From IMG/VR virus record IMGVR_UViG_3300030102_003900, positions 1 to 29,829 of that record: 29,829 nt of DNA. One strand, written 5' to 3'. The notes below the pieces were generated by a model that worked only from the letters and a program-made list of their open reading frames with translations, was not told where the DNA came from and did not search any database. How positions within the stretch are numbered: position 1 is the stretch's first letter; every line of letters starts with the position of its first letter. The DNA comes from a virus. The position numbers and the translations under genes are program-made. Shown piece after piece: positions 29,613-29,829 of this stretch.

Positions 29613-29829
29613 TTATTCTTTCTTTTTATCATACATCTCGTAAAACATGTTGTCACTATCCTCAGTCACAAAGTCCGTATCTTCTGCATCCCAGTAAGTA
29701 TTTTGGACTTTATAGTCAGGCCAACTGTTATCAGTAGTATAGCTATTAATGTGCCACAAAATACGATTATTAGGCTGAGCTGCATAATTGCCGTTATCAA
29801 GCTCCAATATATGTGCACACTTATGTTCA
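29613..29829 (-). CDS. C-terminal part of a conserved marine-phage protein, cut by the window edge
   Basis: The frame stays open from TAA at 29613 to the right edge, so the start lies outside. The 71 visible residues include HKCAHILELDNGNYAAQPNN, then RILWHINSYTTD, and end in an acidic tail (EDTDFVTEDSDNMFYE). The block C-A-H-x-L-E-L-x-x-G-N-x-A-x-Q-P-N-N-R-I-L-W is one I have seen at the ends of unassigned marine-phage proteins. A TTG at 29807 is not a credible start. Function unknown. Confidence 0.7.
   Translation of the reverse strand, partial: EHKCAHILELDNGNYAAQPNNRILWHINSYTTDNSWPDYKVQNTYWDAEDTDFVTEDSDNMFYEMYDKKKE

Noticed and set aside
29612-29656. Longer form of the 51-residue gene from 29656
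   Set aside because: The codon is GTG inside the preceding gene with no ribosome site; ATG 29611 directly after the stop is simpler.
1-29829. tRNA genes, CRISPR arrays, integrase or attachment sites
   Set aside because: No regularly spaced repeats, cloverleaf-like segments or recombinase motifs were noticed. Gaps between genes are too short to hold an array or most tRNAs, apart from the few of 46-76 bases described above.

Overview
The window looks like the late half of a short-tailed (podovirus-type) bacteriophage genome from the sea. The DNA is AT-rich, genes are packed almost without gaps, and stop and start codons overlap (TAATG or ATGA) at most junctions. Many proteins belong to types I recognise from uncultured marine phages and phages of SAR11/Pelagibacterales. 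That host is an inference from family resemblance and base composition. No host gene, tRNA, rRNA, integrase, CRISPR array or insertion sequence was seen. Terminase, portal and capsid genes are not here and presumably lie beyond the right edge. No stretch over 300 bases lacks a gene; the longest gap is 76 bases.

All genes but one are on the minus strand, so the window reads biologically from right to left. Right block (29829-24454): the end of an unidentified gene, very small proteins, two small membrane-associated proteins, an M15-type endolysin (28245-28721), small basic or Cys-containing marine-phage proteins, an EF-hand-like miniprotein, and two head-tail adaptor-like proteins. Fibre block (24436-20512): a Trp-Gly-repeat virion protein with an N-terminal cupredoxin-like copper site, a fibre or stalk protein behind a near-consensus sigma70 promoter, a glycine-rich adhesin, and a conserved small fibre-region protein.

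Central cassette (20465-14937): ten tightly packed genes. Eight encode predicted 2-oxoglutarate/Fe(II)-oxygenase-fold proteins of at least five sequence types; the others are a SAM methyltransferase and a coiled-coil protein. It sits between the fibre genes and the tail nozzle gene and is the most unusual part of the window. Further left are the nozzle-like protein (12947-14860), several tiny genes, and two glycosyltransferases of different folds (10405-12088). Oxygenases, methyltransferase and glycosyltransferases together suggest a modification pathway for a phage or host molecule; the substrate is unknown.

Left block (10345-2753): five genes whose order and sizes parallel T7 genes 13-16 (an acetyltransferase-like protein, then proteins of 281, 712 and 1014 residues), ending with a 58-residue membrane miniprotein. 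These are candidate internal virion or DNA-ejection proteins. The left end holds a RecB-type PD-(D/E)XK exonuclease, a SNF2-type helicase that is the only plus-strand gene, and a conserved phage protein. The helicase and that protein diverge from a short region containing a perfect dyad. The helicase and exonuclease converge on an overlap that carries a terminator-like hairpin.
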